DNA of 8,445 bases. Origin: Methanobacteriota archaeon (GTDB taxonomy: Archaea; Hydrothermarchaeota; Hydrothermarchaeia; Hydrothermarchaeales; SZUA-236). The position numbers and the translations under genes are program-made. The stretch covers positions 1 to 8,445 of the forward strand of contig QIDD01000031.1 in NCBI GenBank assembly GCA_003230355.1, given 5' to 3'. The notes beneath the pieces were generated by a model that was given only the letters and a program-made list of their open reading frames with translations, was not told the origin of the DNA and searched no databases. Positions 1-6,012 of the stretch are shown here, one piece after another (the stretch's first letter is position 1; each line of letters starts with the position of its first letter).

Positions 1-27
1 TTAGATTTCTAATAAATTATGGCAACA

Positions 28-42
28 TTAATATACTATATA
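28..42 (+). promoter_or_regulatory. Candidate TATA element for the Lrp/AsnC-type gene
   Basis: The first 60 bases are strongly A/T-rich and contain TTAATATACTATATAG. A TATA box around 34-41 would place the transcription start near 60-65, giving a short leader with the GAGGT site at 66-70. A second A/T stretch at 11-20 could serve instead. The upstream gene is outside the window, so the full promoter context cannot be judged. Confidence 0.4.
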
Positions 43-75
43 GTGAGATAAAAAAATTCAACGGTGAGGTCAGGC

Positions 76-507
76 ATGCAAAAAGACCGAGAAATCATCC
101 TCAAACTCATGGAAGACCCAAGGGCGAGTTTTACCCAAATCGCAAAATCCATCGGCTCCAGCACCGAATCCGTCCGCCAGAGGGTCAAAAAAATGAGATC
201 AGAGGGCAAGCTAAAACTCTATGCAACAGTAAACGCAAAGGAATTCAACAAACGCAGATGCACATTCATCTTGAACGTGCCCATTGCAAAAAAGATCTCT
301 GTTCTCAAAAAACTGAAATCCCTCCCAATCACACTGGAGATACACGCAGGCGTGCTCTCAAACATCGTTATATTAGACATCACAACCGATGACCCTGACC
401 GTGACACCCATGAAATGCTTGACACACTCGAAAAGATGGGCGTCGAGGTAAAAGAGATATTTGAATCAGAGCTTACATACTTCAATTCACAGGGTGTGAT
501 AAAATAG
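76..507 (+). CDS. Lrp/AsnC-type winged-helix transcriptional regulator
   Basis: A 143-residue protein. The N-terminal half (about residues 5-50) is a helix-turn-helix of the Lrp/AsnC type: a leading helix, then FTQIAKSIGSSTESVRQRVKKM, where the second helix of the HTH is followed by a basic recognition helix and the wing leading to KLKLYATVN. Residues 60-143 form an alternating strand/helix region that could be a RAM-like effector or dimerisation domain, but the match is loose and no ligand can be inferred. I chose ATG 76 over the in-frame GTG at 64 because GGTGAGGT (63-70) is a good archaeal ribosome-binding site five bases before ATG 76 and overlaps the GTG. The gene ends six bases from the convergent gene at 514-942. 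Its target is unknown; autoregulation is common in this family. Confidence 0.8.
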   Translation: MQKDREIILKLMEDPRASFTQIAKSIGSSTESVRQRVKKMRSEGKLKLYATVNAKEFNKRRCTFILNVPIAKKISVLKKLKSLPITLEIHAGVLSNIVILDITTDDPDRDTHEMLDTLEKMGVEVKEIFESELTYFNSQGVIK

Positions 508-513
508 AACACA

Positions 514-942
514 TCACTCATCGATCCGTTTTACATTGAGCAGGTGTATGCAATCCACCTTTTTTGGATTGAACGATTTCAGCTTAAAATCCCACCCGCA
601 AAGCTCACCAAAACCGCGGTAATGCATCTCATGGATCTTGCACACCCTGGGATTCTTTGCAGCTATCTGTTGAAAAGGACACTGGTAGCTTATGAGCCTG
701 ACTTCAAAGGAACCGTCATCTAACTTGGAAATCTTCTCAAGAAAGTTCCTCTTCCCATATTTTTCATTCTCAATCTTTTCGTTCAAAGCCATCAGCTGCT
801 CAATGCTCAGATCCTTTGAAATCTCGTCTGAAAAATCACTTCTCAGGGCCTCGCAAATCTTTTCTTTCTGGCTCTCAAGCTTTTCAGCGTCAATCTTCAA
901 ATGCCCGATCAAAAGGTCCCAGAACAACTCGCCCCTTGCCAT
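514..942 (-). CDS. Small four-cysteine protein, SufR-like metal/Fe-S-binding domain without HTH
   Basis: A 142-residue soluble protein. I chose the ATG at 942 because GAGGT lies four bases upstream (947-951) and a BRE/TATA element (991-1005) predicts transcription starting near 968. An in-frame ATG at 1056 would place that promoter inside the gene. Residues 1-85 are charged and helical (MARGELFWDLL, then a Lys/Glu-rich stretch). Residues 86-135 hold Cys88, Cys101, Cys115 and Cys131, spaced C-x12-C-x13-C-x15-C, with CPF at the first and NPRVC at the second. This spacing and wording resemble the C-terminal Fe-S/metal-sensing half of SufR-type ArsR-like regulators, as I remember that family. Unlike them, no DNA-binding winged helix is visible, even in the longer reading frame. 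It may be a stand-alone sensor, a partner of a separate regulator, or an unrelated Zn/Fe-S protein. No certain function. Confidence 0.65.
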   Translation of the reverse strand: MARGELFWDLLIGHLKIDAEKLESQKEKICEALRSDFSDEISKDLSIEQLMALNEKIENEKYGKRNFLEKISKLDDGSFEVRLISYQCPFQQIAAKNPRVCKIHEMHYRGFGELCGWDFKLKSFNPKKVDCIHLLNVKRIDE

Positions 943-990
943 AATCACCTCAAATGGACTAAACTCACGGTGAATCTTTTGAACGGGCTG

Positions 991-1005
991 TAATAAATTT
1001 TTCGG
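991..1005 (-). promoter_or_regulatory. BRE/TATA promoter for the four-cysteine protein gene
   Basis: Read on the minus strand the sequence is CCGAAAAATTTATTA: a purine-rich BRE-like part (CCGAAAA) followed by the TATA element ATTTATTA (991-998). A start of transcription about 25 bases downstream falls near 968, leaving a leader of roughly 26 bases that contains the GAGGT site before ATG 942. The element lies in the 110-base gap between this gene and the stop of the deacetylase gene, so the two minus-strand genes are probably separate transcripts. Confidence 0.6.
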
Positions 1006-1052
1006 TTTAAAATATTCGGTAAACACTGAAGTCGGCCAATTATTAAAAACTT

Positions 1053-2111
1053 TCAAAATCCGACCAAACCAGCAAGATAAGAGATAAATCCATGCTTCGT
1101 AACTATTATCCTGCCATTATTTGGCACTGCATCAATATACAAAATGCCCTTTGAAACTCTTCCAGGCAATGTTTCACCACGGCTGGAAACCCGAACAGCA
1201 TTCCAACCCCTTGGAAGCGTGACAACCAGGGTAAGAGGCACGTTAAAAACTGAGCTGTCCAGGTTGTTTGAAAGAGTGATCGAAAAAGAATCCTGTCTAA
1301 AGACTGGAAAACTGAGATTTGCAACTGAGTTTTCACGTTCCACAACATATCGTGCCACTACACCCTGCGGCGCAATCCAAAGCCCCTGGGAATCGAGATA
1401 GTCAATGTGGTCTGTAAAATCATCGGTGGACATGTAGAAACCGTATCCAGTCGGGTTTTCACCCCCAACCAAGTGCAGGTTTTCAATGAGCCAGAGCCCG
1501 TTTTCTGAGGCTTCATCTGCCCAGCCGGTCATATGTGGTAGGTTGTATTCGGCAACAGTCTTGGATTTGAGCAGATACATATCCGCAGGAACCGCAGGGT
1601 TGTAGCCGTCGTCGCTTGTACGGGCTGAGAGGAAAAAATTTGCCACAACGTCGCGGGAGCCGCGATCATAGGCTCCGCCGGGATAAACGAATGAAAGAAC
1701 ATCGCTTCCAATGTTTTTTTTGATATTGGTTTTCGAAGACTCAAGCTCCCCGGCCAGCTCAGCTGCAGACACCTCGTCAACATGAACGTGAGTGGCCATA
1801 TGACTGCCGATCTCATGCCCATTTTCAGCGGCTTTTCGCCACTGCCCCCAGTCTGCGAGCCCCAGCTCGCCGTAGACACCGCCAACCTTCACAGAAATCA
1901 CGTTAAAAGTAGCATTTATGTTTTTCTCAGCAAGAATTGGAATTACCGTGTTATATGTTTCAGCATAGCCGTCGTCGAAGGAAAGCGAAGCCGCACCCGA
2001 CGCACCACCCTGCCAAGTTGCAATCTCAACAGTTACGCCTCTGTCAACACCAGGCTGACCTAGACATAGCATAGATAGGGTGATTGCCAGAATCAGAAAA
2101 ACTCTTTTCAT
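1053..2111 (-). CDS. Exported NodB-type polysaccharide deacetylase
   Basis: A 352-residue protein from ATG 2111. It starts with a signal peptide: MKR, then hydrophobic VFLILAITLSMLCLG, so it probably acts outside the membrane. The carbohydrate esterase 4/NodB domain occupies about residues 30-260. Motif 1 is LSFDDGY (Asp46 as catalytic base, Asp47 as metal ligand); motif 2 is SHMATH (His104 and His108, metal ligands); motif 3 is the variant YPGGAYD. STDDFTDHIDYL and QGVVARYV are typical of the end of this fold. Residues about 265-352 look like a beta-rich C-terminal domain that might bind glycan. The family removes N- or O-acetyl groups from polysaccharides; the substrate here is probably a cell-surface or secreted glycan, since archaea lack peptidoglycan. 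An in-frame ATG four codons earlier (2123) is possible, but the TATA box at 2138-2148 predicts transcription near 2117, favouring 2111. It shares strand and theme with the next upstream gene. Confidence 0.85.
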   Translation of the reverse strand: MKRVFLILAITLSMLCLGQPGVDRGVTVEIATWQGGASGAASLSFDDGYAETYNTVIPILAEKNINATFNVISVKVGGVYGELGLADWGQWRKAAENGHEIGSHMATHVHVDEVSAAELAGELESSKTNIKKNIGSDVLSFVYPGGAYDRGSRDVVANFFLSARTSDDGYNPAVPADMYLLKSKTVAEYNLPHMTGWADEASENGLWLIENLHLVGGENPTGYGFYMSTDDFTDHIDYLDSQGLWIAPQGVVARYVVERENSVANLSFPVFRQDSFSITLSNNLDSSVFNVPLTLVVTLPRGWNAVRVSSRGETLPGRVSKGILYIDAVPNNGRIIVTKHGFISYLAGLVGF

Positions 2112-2137
2112 CAGGCAAACCATTACCTTCCTGATTC

Positions 2138-2148
2138 ATAAAATATAT
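2138..2148 (-). promoter_or_regulatory. TATA element for the deacetylase gene
   Basis: On the minus strand this reads ATATATTTTAT. About 26 bases downstream lies 2117, just ahead of ATG 2111, so the transcript would have a very short leader. It sits in the 56-base gap downstream of the glycosyltransferase fusion gene. The deacetylase could therefore be transcribed alone as well as by read-through. Confidence 0.5.
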
Positions 2149-2167
2149 CTGTCATCGTCCCTTGTTG

Positions 2168-4225
2168 TTATGAAACCTCGCGGTCTACATAGCCTTCGAT
2201 CGAGTGGTATTCAACATTTTCAAAGCGGAGTTCAAACTCGTCCAACAGTGCTTTGAACTGCTCCATGTGCCCTGGGTCTCTGAACCTCCAGGGATGGAAG
2301 AATATTACGAATGGTTTTCCCTTGGCTGCCTGCGCCCTTGCCATTGCGGCTGCATATTCCAAATCCTCTATTTCAGAGTCAGAAATCGTTGCTGGAACAA
2401 TCGTTATATTGCCCTGGACACCGGCGAGGTCAAAGTCAATGTAACGCTCTGAAAAGCTGCTGTCAATGGAAAAACCTGTCCGCTCCAAAACACCGAGATA
2501 GCTCAAATCCTTTGTATAGCTTGGAGTCAAAATCGGCGAGCGATAAGAGCGAGGATAAGAGCCGGTTGCGTTATAGATCCACTCTCGCGATTCAAGTAAA
2601 GCTGCCTCATAGGCTTCATGGGTCTTTGCGCTTCTCTCCCACTCATAGTCGAAGGATTTGTCAAAGAGCTCTGCAAATAGCTCGGCGTCCTCACGTTTGA
2701 AGATTGGAAACTCATGGTTCAGACCGTGACTGCCAACTTCAAAGCCCCGATGTTTCATCTCCCACAAAAGCTCCGGGTTTCTCTTCGCCATCTTGCCAGT
2801 TGCAAAAAAGGTCGCGCTCACATTATAACTGTCTAAAACATCCAGGAGAGGAGCAATGTAGGGCGCGCCTCTTGGACTTTCAAAATCAAAGCTCAGAATA
2901 ACGGTGAGGCTTGACGGCTCGCTGAGGTTGTATATCCTTACCTCGTTTCCCCTGTTTTGAAAAACCTGTATCGGTTTGTATCGGTCAAGCGCGGTGTACA
3001 CATAGTTTGGCGTGTATTTTTCATATGTGTCAACTACCGCGTATGTTGTGTTGTAATATTCGATGTAACCGTCAAGTCGGGTTTCTTCAGGCGGCGGTTG
3101 ATATGCGAGTCGGTGAGAGTAGTATCCAATCTGGCGGTAGCTGTGCGCGAGTATGCGCGCATCTTCTGGCGTGTTGTCCCGAATCCAGTGGCCGGCGTCT
3201 TCGAACATCAGGTTCTGATATGTATTCGCGTTCACAAGATAGTAGGATGCCTTGGCCTGGGAGAAGAGGGCAAATAGTAAAATCAGTATTACAACGGCCT
3301 TGGGAAAGCGCTTCAAAAAGACGAGGGCGAAGTAGACGACGAGGACGAGTGCGAAGAGTATGTAGCGGATGTCTTTTTCAGGCCAGCCGATACCGATTGC
3401 AAGGGTTGCGAAAAATAGCATCACAAGCGGGTTGAACCTGTCTTTTTTTAGCGCCAGGATTATGCCTGGGATTGAGAGCAGGAGAAGCGGGCGATATGAC
3501 CATTTGACAAACAAGGGGTAGATCTTTTCGAAAAAGAGCTGCACACCGTCGCCTATGCCGGCTGTGAGATATGATGAATGTGAAACAAGGGGTGTTTGAA
3601 AAGTTATCTGCGACCAAATAATCCACGGAGCAGCGACAGCCAAAGCCGATAGGATCGGGATTTTCATGTTTCGCCGATTCAGCGCGCCGTGCGCAAATAT
3701 GGGCACTAGATAGACTGCGGCCGCATATTTTGTGAGAAATGCAAGGGCCATGAAAACACCCATTGCAGCAGCGCGGCGATCTGTCCGGTCTTCATTGAAA
3801 TATAGCAGAAATGAGAGTGTGACAAAGGCCATGAGCGGGATGTCGCGCACCACCTGCATTGTGTAAAAATAGATGGGCGGGTTGAAAAACACGAGGAGCG
3901 CTCCGAGAAATGCGAGATCTAAGTCTAGCTCGCGGGCGAAGAGAAAATAGACTGCAACAATGAAGACAGTACTTAAAATTGGTGTTGCAAGAAATATCCC
4001 ATTTTCGCCGAATAATTTGATAAAAAACGCGAGAGCCGCAGGATAAATAGGCGGCACATCACCTGCAATTCCGTTAAACTCATAGGCCCCACGATCCTGC
4101 AGGGAATATCCGATTCCAGCATATAATCCGCCATCATAGATCAGGCCGTACTTGGGCACGAACCAGGTAAATGACGCCCCCATCACTAGGAGCAATAGAA
4201 GTATGTGCAGGTCTCGTTTATTCAT
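2168..4225 (-). CDS. Fusion: GT-C membrane glycosyltransferase + C-terminal NodB polysaccharide deacetylase
   Basis: A 685-residue two-part protein. Residues 1-325 contain about ten membrane segments in the manner of ArnT/PMT-family (GT-C fold) transferases, which move sugars from polyprenyl phosphate carriers outside the membrane. The first extracytoplasmic loop has an acidic motif, YDGGLY (Asp31), followed by PPIYP; further family-like features are VVRDIP (125-130), FLTKYAA (163-169) and EKDIRYIL (283-290). Residues 335-435 are a soluble segment typical of these enzymes. Residues about 440-685 form a second catalytic domain of the NodB type: LSFDFES (Asp447; Glu449 where many have Asp), GSHGLNH (His500 and His504), YRSP (562-564 as RxP) and FFHPW (His644). 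Four N-x-S/T sites lie in the outer part. The inferred job is to transfer a sugar and deacetylate it on the same surface glycan. No ribosome-binding site precedes ATG 4225, but a TATA box at 4251-4258 fits a leaderless transcript. Substrates unknown. Confidence 0.85.
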   Translation of the reverse strand: MNKRDLHILLLLLVMGASFTWFVPKYGLIYDGGLYAGIGYSLQDRGAYEFNGIAGDVPPIYPAALAFFIKLFGENGIFLATPILSTVFIVAVYFLFARELDLDLAFLGALLVFFNPPIYFYTMQVVRDIPLMAFVTLSFLLYFNEDRTDRRAAAMGVFMALAFLTKYAAAVYLVPIFAHGALNRRNMKIPILSALAVAAPWIIWSQITFQTPLVSHSSYLTAGIGDGVQLFFEKIYPLFVKWSYRPLLLLSIPGIILALKKDRFNPLVMLFFATLAIGIGWPEKDIRYILFALVLVVYFALVFLKRFPKAVVILILLFALFSQAKASYYLVNANTYQNLMFEDAGHWIRDNTPEDARILAHSYRQIGYYSHRLAYQPPPEETRLDGYIEYYNTTYAVVDTYEKYTPNYVYTALDRYKPIQVFQNRGNEVRIYNLSEPSSLTVILSFDFESPRGAPYIAPLLDVLDSYNVSATFFATGKMAKRNPELLWEMKHRGFEVGSHGLNHEFPIFKREDAELFAELFDKSFDYEWERSAKTHEAYEAALLESREWIYNATGSYPRSYRSPILTPSYTKDLSYLGVLERTGFSIDSSFSERYIDFDLAGVQGNITIVPATISDSEIEDLEYAAAMARAQAAKGKPFVIFFHPWRFRDPGHMEQFKALLDEFELRFENVEYHSIEGYVDREVS

Positions 4226-4250
4226 TCAAACCGAAGTATAGCATATTATT

Positions 4251-4258
4251 ACTTATAA
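4251..4258 (-). promoter_or_regulatory. TATA element for the glycosyltransferase-deacetylase fusion
   Basis: On the minus strand the sequence is TTATAAGT, preceded by purine-rich GAAGAG as a possible BRE. A start about 25 bases on falls near 4229, four bases before the ATG at 4225, which explains the absence of a ribosome-binding site. Confidence 0.6.
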
Positions 4259-4264
4259 CTCTTC

Positions 4265-4280
4265 ATCCGATAACTCGGAT
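4265..4280. repeat. Perfect inverted repeat ATCCGA-TAAC-TCGGAT upstream of the fusion gene promoter
   Basis: Two perfect 6-base arms separated by four bases, placed directly upstream of the TATA element at 4251-4258 and 25 bases beyond the ogt stop codon. It could be an operator for the glycosyltransferase gene or a weak 3' hairpin of the ogt transcript. No T-run follows it on the minus strand, which argues against a simple terminator. Confidence 0.45.
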
Positions 4281-4305
4281 ATTAATAGATAGGTAAAGGT
4301 CTTTT

Positions 4306-4602
4306 TCAAAACTGAAAGGGCTCGCCGATTACTTGGCATCCTTTGATTACTATGCCCTCCGAAATTAAAAGCTGTTTCTTCGCGTCTGTTCCATTTGCAT
4401 ACCCGCCGAGGTGCATGTTGGAGCCCACAACACGATGACAGGGCACAGTTATTGGATGAGGGTTTCGATTCAATGCACTGCCCACAGCTCTTGCAGCCTT
4501 CGGCTTCCCAATAGCCTTTGCAATCTCACCGTATGTTGTGACCCGACCCCGCGGTATCTCACCTGTTTTTTCATAAACCAAGCGCTCGAATTCAGTGACC
4601 AT
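4306..4602 (-). CDS. ogt: Methylated-DNA--protein-cysteine methyltransferase, C-terminal domain only (Ogt type)
   Basis: A 98-residue suicide DNA-repair protein that takes the alkyl group from O6-alkylguanine onto its own cysteine. The ATase domain is complete: the HTH region YGEIAKAIGKPKAARAVG with Tyr24 and the arginine finger Arg39, the active-site motif PCHRV (Cys55, His56), GGYANG (66-71) and LLISEG with Glu82, matching Tyr114, Arg128, Cys145, His146 and Glu172 of human AGT. Cysteine is present, so this is not an alkyltransferase-like protein, which has Trp there. The usual non-catalytic N-terminal domain of Ogt/AGT proteins (commonly 150-200 residues overall) is absent. I chose ATG 4602, with GAGG at 4606-4609, over an in-frame TTG at 4611. 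The gene is transcribed divergently from ccmA. Confidence 0.93.
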   Translation of the reverse strand: MVTEFERLVYEKTGEIPRGRVTTYGEIAKAIGKPKAARAVGSALNRNPHPITVPCHRVVGSNMHLGGYANGTDAKKQLLISEGIVIKGCQVIGEPFQF

Positions 4603-4615
4603 AATCCTCAAAGGA

Positions 4616-4623
4616 TATTTATA
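4616..4623 (+). promoter_or_regulatory. TATA element driving the ccm operon
   Basis: TATTTATA on the plus strand. The centre is 26-27 bases before ATG 4646, so the ccmA transcript would begin at or next to the start codon; there is no ribosome-binding site (CCCCC precedes the ATG). This is the usual arrangement for a leaderless first gene of an archaeal operon. Confidence 0.65.
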
Positions 4624-4634
4624 CTCTTATAGGC

Positions 4635-4640
4635 TATAAA
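4635..4640 (-). promoter_or_regulatory. TATA element for ogt
   Basis: On the minus strand this reads TTTATA. About 25 bases downstream lies 4612, giving a 10-base leader that holds the GAGG site before ATG 4602. The element lies within the TATA-to-start interval of the ccmA promoter on the other strand, so the two promoters interlock. Confidence 0.5.
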
Positions 4641-4645
4641 CCCCC

Positions 4646-5329
4646 ATGATTCAAGTCGAGAAGCTGTCCAAGCGATTCAACAACTTCACAGCGCTCGATG
4701 GGATTAGTCTTCACATAAAACAGGGCGAGTCCTTCGCACTCCTCGGTCCGAACGGAGCTGGAAAAACAACCCTGGTCGGCATATTGAGCACCCTCCTAAA
4801 GCCCTCTTCGGGCAGGGTCTTGATAGACAGTGTAGATATCGCAGAAGAGCCTGAGGAAGCTAAAAGAAGAATAGGCGTGGTCTCCCATAACCCCTACCTC
4901 TACGATGAACTCACAGCAAAGGAGAATCTGGAGTTTTTTGCAGAGCTCTATGACAGCGAACCAGACATAAACTCCCTTCTAGCGCAGGTGAACCTTGACC
5001 ATAGAGCGAGGGACATGGTTGGAACATTCTCAAGAGGGATGAAGCAGCGGCTCTCGATTGCACGGGCGATTCTCCACGATCCAAGCATTTTGATACTCGA
5101 CGAGCCCACCTCCGGCCTCGACATCACATCGCGAAAGGCATTCTACAGTCTCATAAAAAACCTCAAATCAAGGGGCAAAACCATCCTCCTCACAACCCAC
5201 TATCTCGATGAGGCGCGGCTGCTCTGCGATCGAGGCGTTGTTCTAAATAGGGGAAAGGTTGTCAGGGATATCGACCTACAGGCTTCAGAGGCTCTGGAGC
5301 TGGAAGACATATTTGAGGGGCTGGGATAA
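4646..5329 (+). CDS. ccmA: Heme-handling ABC transporter ATPase of cytochrome c maturation, CcmA
   Basis: A 227-residue ABC ATPase that powers the CcmABCD complex, using ATP to release heme-loaded CcmE from CcmC on the cytoplasmic membrane. Walker A is GPNGAGKTT (34-42), the signature is FSRGMKQRLSIARA (128-141, SRGMKQ in place of SGGQ), Walker B is ILILDEP with Glu153, the D-loop is SGLD and the switch His is 185 (LLTTHYLDEA). The Q-loop reads SHNPYLYDELT, with Asn82 where E. coli CcmA has Gln (GHQ). Taken alone this would be a generic ABC ATPase; the name rests on ccmB, ccmC, ccmD and ccmE following at once. It is the first gene of the operon, apparently leaderless, and its stop is two bases before the ccmB start. 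Confidence 0.88.
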   Translation: MIQVEKLSKRFNNFTALDGISLHIKQGESFALLGPNGAGKTTLVGILSTLLKPSSGRVLIDSVDIAEEPEEAKRRIGVVSHNPYLYDELTAKENLEFFAELYDSEPDINSLLAQVNLDHRARDMVGTFSRGMKQRLSIARAILHDPSILILDEPTSGLDITSRKAFYSLIKNLKSRGKTILLTTHYLDEARLLCDRGVVLNRGKVVRDIDLQASEALELEDIFEGLG

Positions 5330-5331
5330 AT

Positions 5332-6006
5332 TTGAACTTTAAACACATCCTCAGCGTGGTCAAAAAAGACCTGAGAGTAGAGTCCCGGGGCAAGGAAACA
5401 GTGAACTTCATGTTCCTCTTCACCTTCATCTCGCTGCTTATGTTCAACTTCGCAACTGACCCCTTCTCACCGGTCTTAAACGACGTGGCGCCCGGATTTC
5501 TCTGGTTTGTATTCATCTTCGCAGGCATGCTCGGCCTGTCACGCGCCTTTCTAAAGGAAAAAGAGACCGGCACCCTGCAGGGGCTCAGCCTGGCACCTAT
5601 CTCAAACGACGACATCCTCTATGCAAAGATCATATACAACCTCATCCTCATGCTCGGCATACAGATTATCGCCTTCCCCCTCTTCATCGTGCTATTCAAC
5701 TACAATATCGCGGGAAGCACTCTCGACGCCTTCCTCGTTCTCACCATCGGCAACGTAGGATTTGTGGTCGTGGGAAGCTTTATGAGCGCGCTCGTCATGT
5801 CGGCCCGGAGCCGAGAGCTCGTTCTCCAAATCATCGTCCTCCCACTGCTTTTGCCGGTGATCATCCTCATAATCATCTCTCTACGCAAGGTCATGATCGA
5901 CGCGATACCTTTATTAAGCATCGGAGAAATAAAGCTCGCTGCATCCTATGTCGTAATAATGGCAGTGCTCGCAAGCCTGCTGTTCGACTATATAATGGAG
6001 GAATAA
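5332..6006 (+). CDS. ccmB: Heme-handling ABC transporter permease CcmB
   Basis: A 224-residue integral membrane protein with six hydrophobic segments, roughly 26-42, 54-73, 98-122, 131-156, 164-184 and 200-220, the usual length and layout of CcmB. Family features include the N-terminal amphipathic helix VVKKDLRVESRGKE, the cytoplasmic stretch RAFLKEKETGTLQGL (71-84) and LAPISNDDILYAKI (87-100). It pairs with CcmA and docks CcmC and CcmD to release heme-bound CcmE. The start is taken as TTG 5332, two bases after the ccmA stop, because the N-terminal helix expected in CcmB is encoded from there and the next ATG (5410) falls inside the first membrane segment. GAGGGG at 5315-5320 may serve as a distant ribosome-binding site; translation may be coupled to ccmA. 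Confidence 0.88.
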   Translation: MNFKHILSVVKKDLRVESRGKETVNFMFLFTFISLLMFNFATDPFSPVLNDVAPGFLWFVFIFAGMLGLSRAFLKEKETGTLQGLSLAPISNDDILYAKIIYNLILMLGIQIIAFPLFIVLFNYNIAGSTLDAFLVLTIGNVGFVVVGSFMSALVMSARSRELVLQIIVLPLLLPVIILIIISLRKVMIDAIPLLSIGEIKLAASYVVIMAVLASLLFDYIMEE

Positions 6007-6012
6007 GTATCC

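Noticed and set aside
495..516. Possible hairpin terminator between the convergent genes (GTGAT ... ATCAC).
   Set aside because: Only a five-base stem with a 12-base loop, no clear T-run, and it overlaps the coding ends; not distinguishable from chance.
692..973. Antisense ORF opposite the four-cysteine protein gene (93 codons).
   Set aside because: Ser/Phe/Leu-rich low-complexity translation, no ribosome-binding site or promoter, and lies fully opposite a gene with good signals. Several other antisense ORFs (for example 3007-3435, 6757-7218) are rejected for the same reason.
943..1056. Longer N-terminus (38 extra residues) for the four-cysteine protein, from ATG 1056.
   Set aside because: The extension contains the BRE/TATA element at 991-1005, and the ATG at 942 has a GAGGT site at the same spacing as the other genes. 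The extension also shows no DNA-binding domain.
2049..2111. Possible lipobox (SMLC) in the deacetylase signal peptide.
   Set aside because: The -3 to -1 residues Ser-Met-Leu do not fit the lipobox consensus, which needs a small residue before Cys; an ordinary signal peptide is more likely.
4306..4602. Alkyltransferase-like (ATL) protein as an explanation for the short ogt.
   Set aside because: ATL proteins carry Trp in place of the active-site Cys; here PCHRV is intact.
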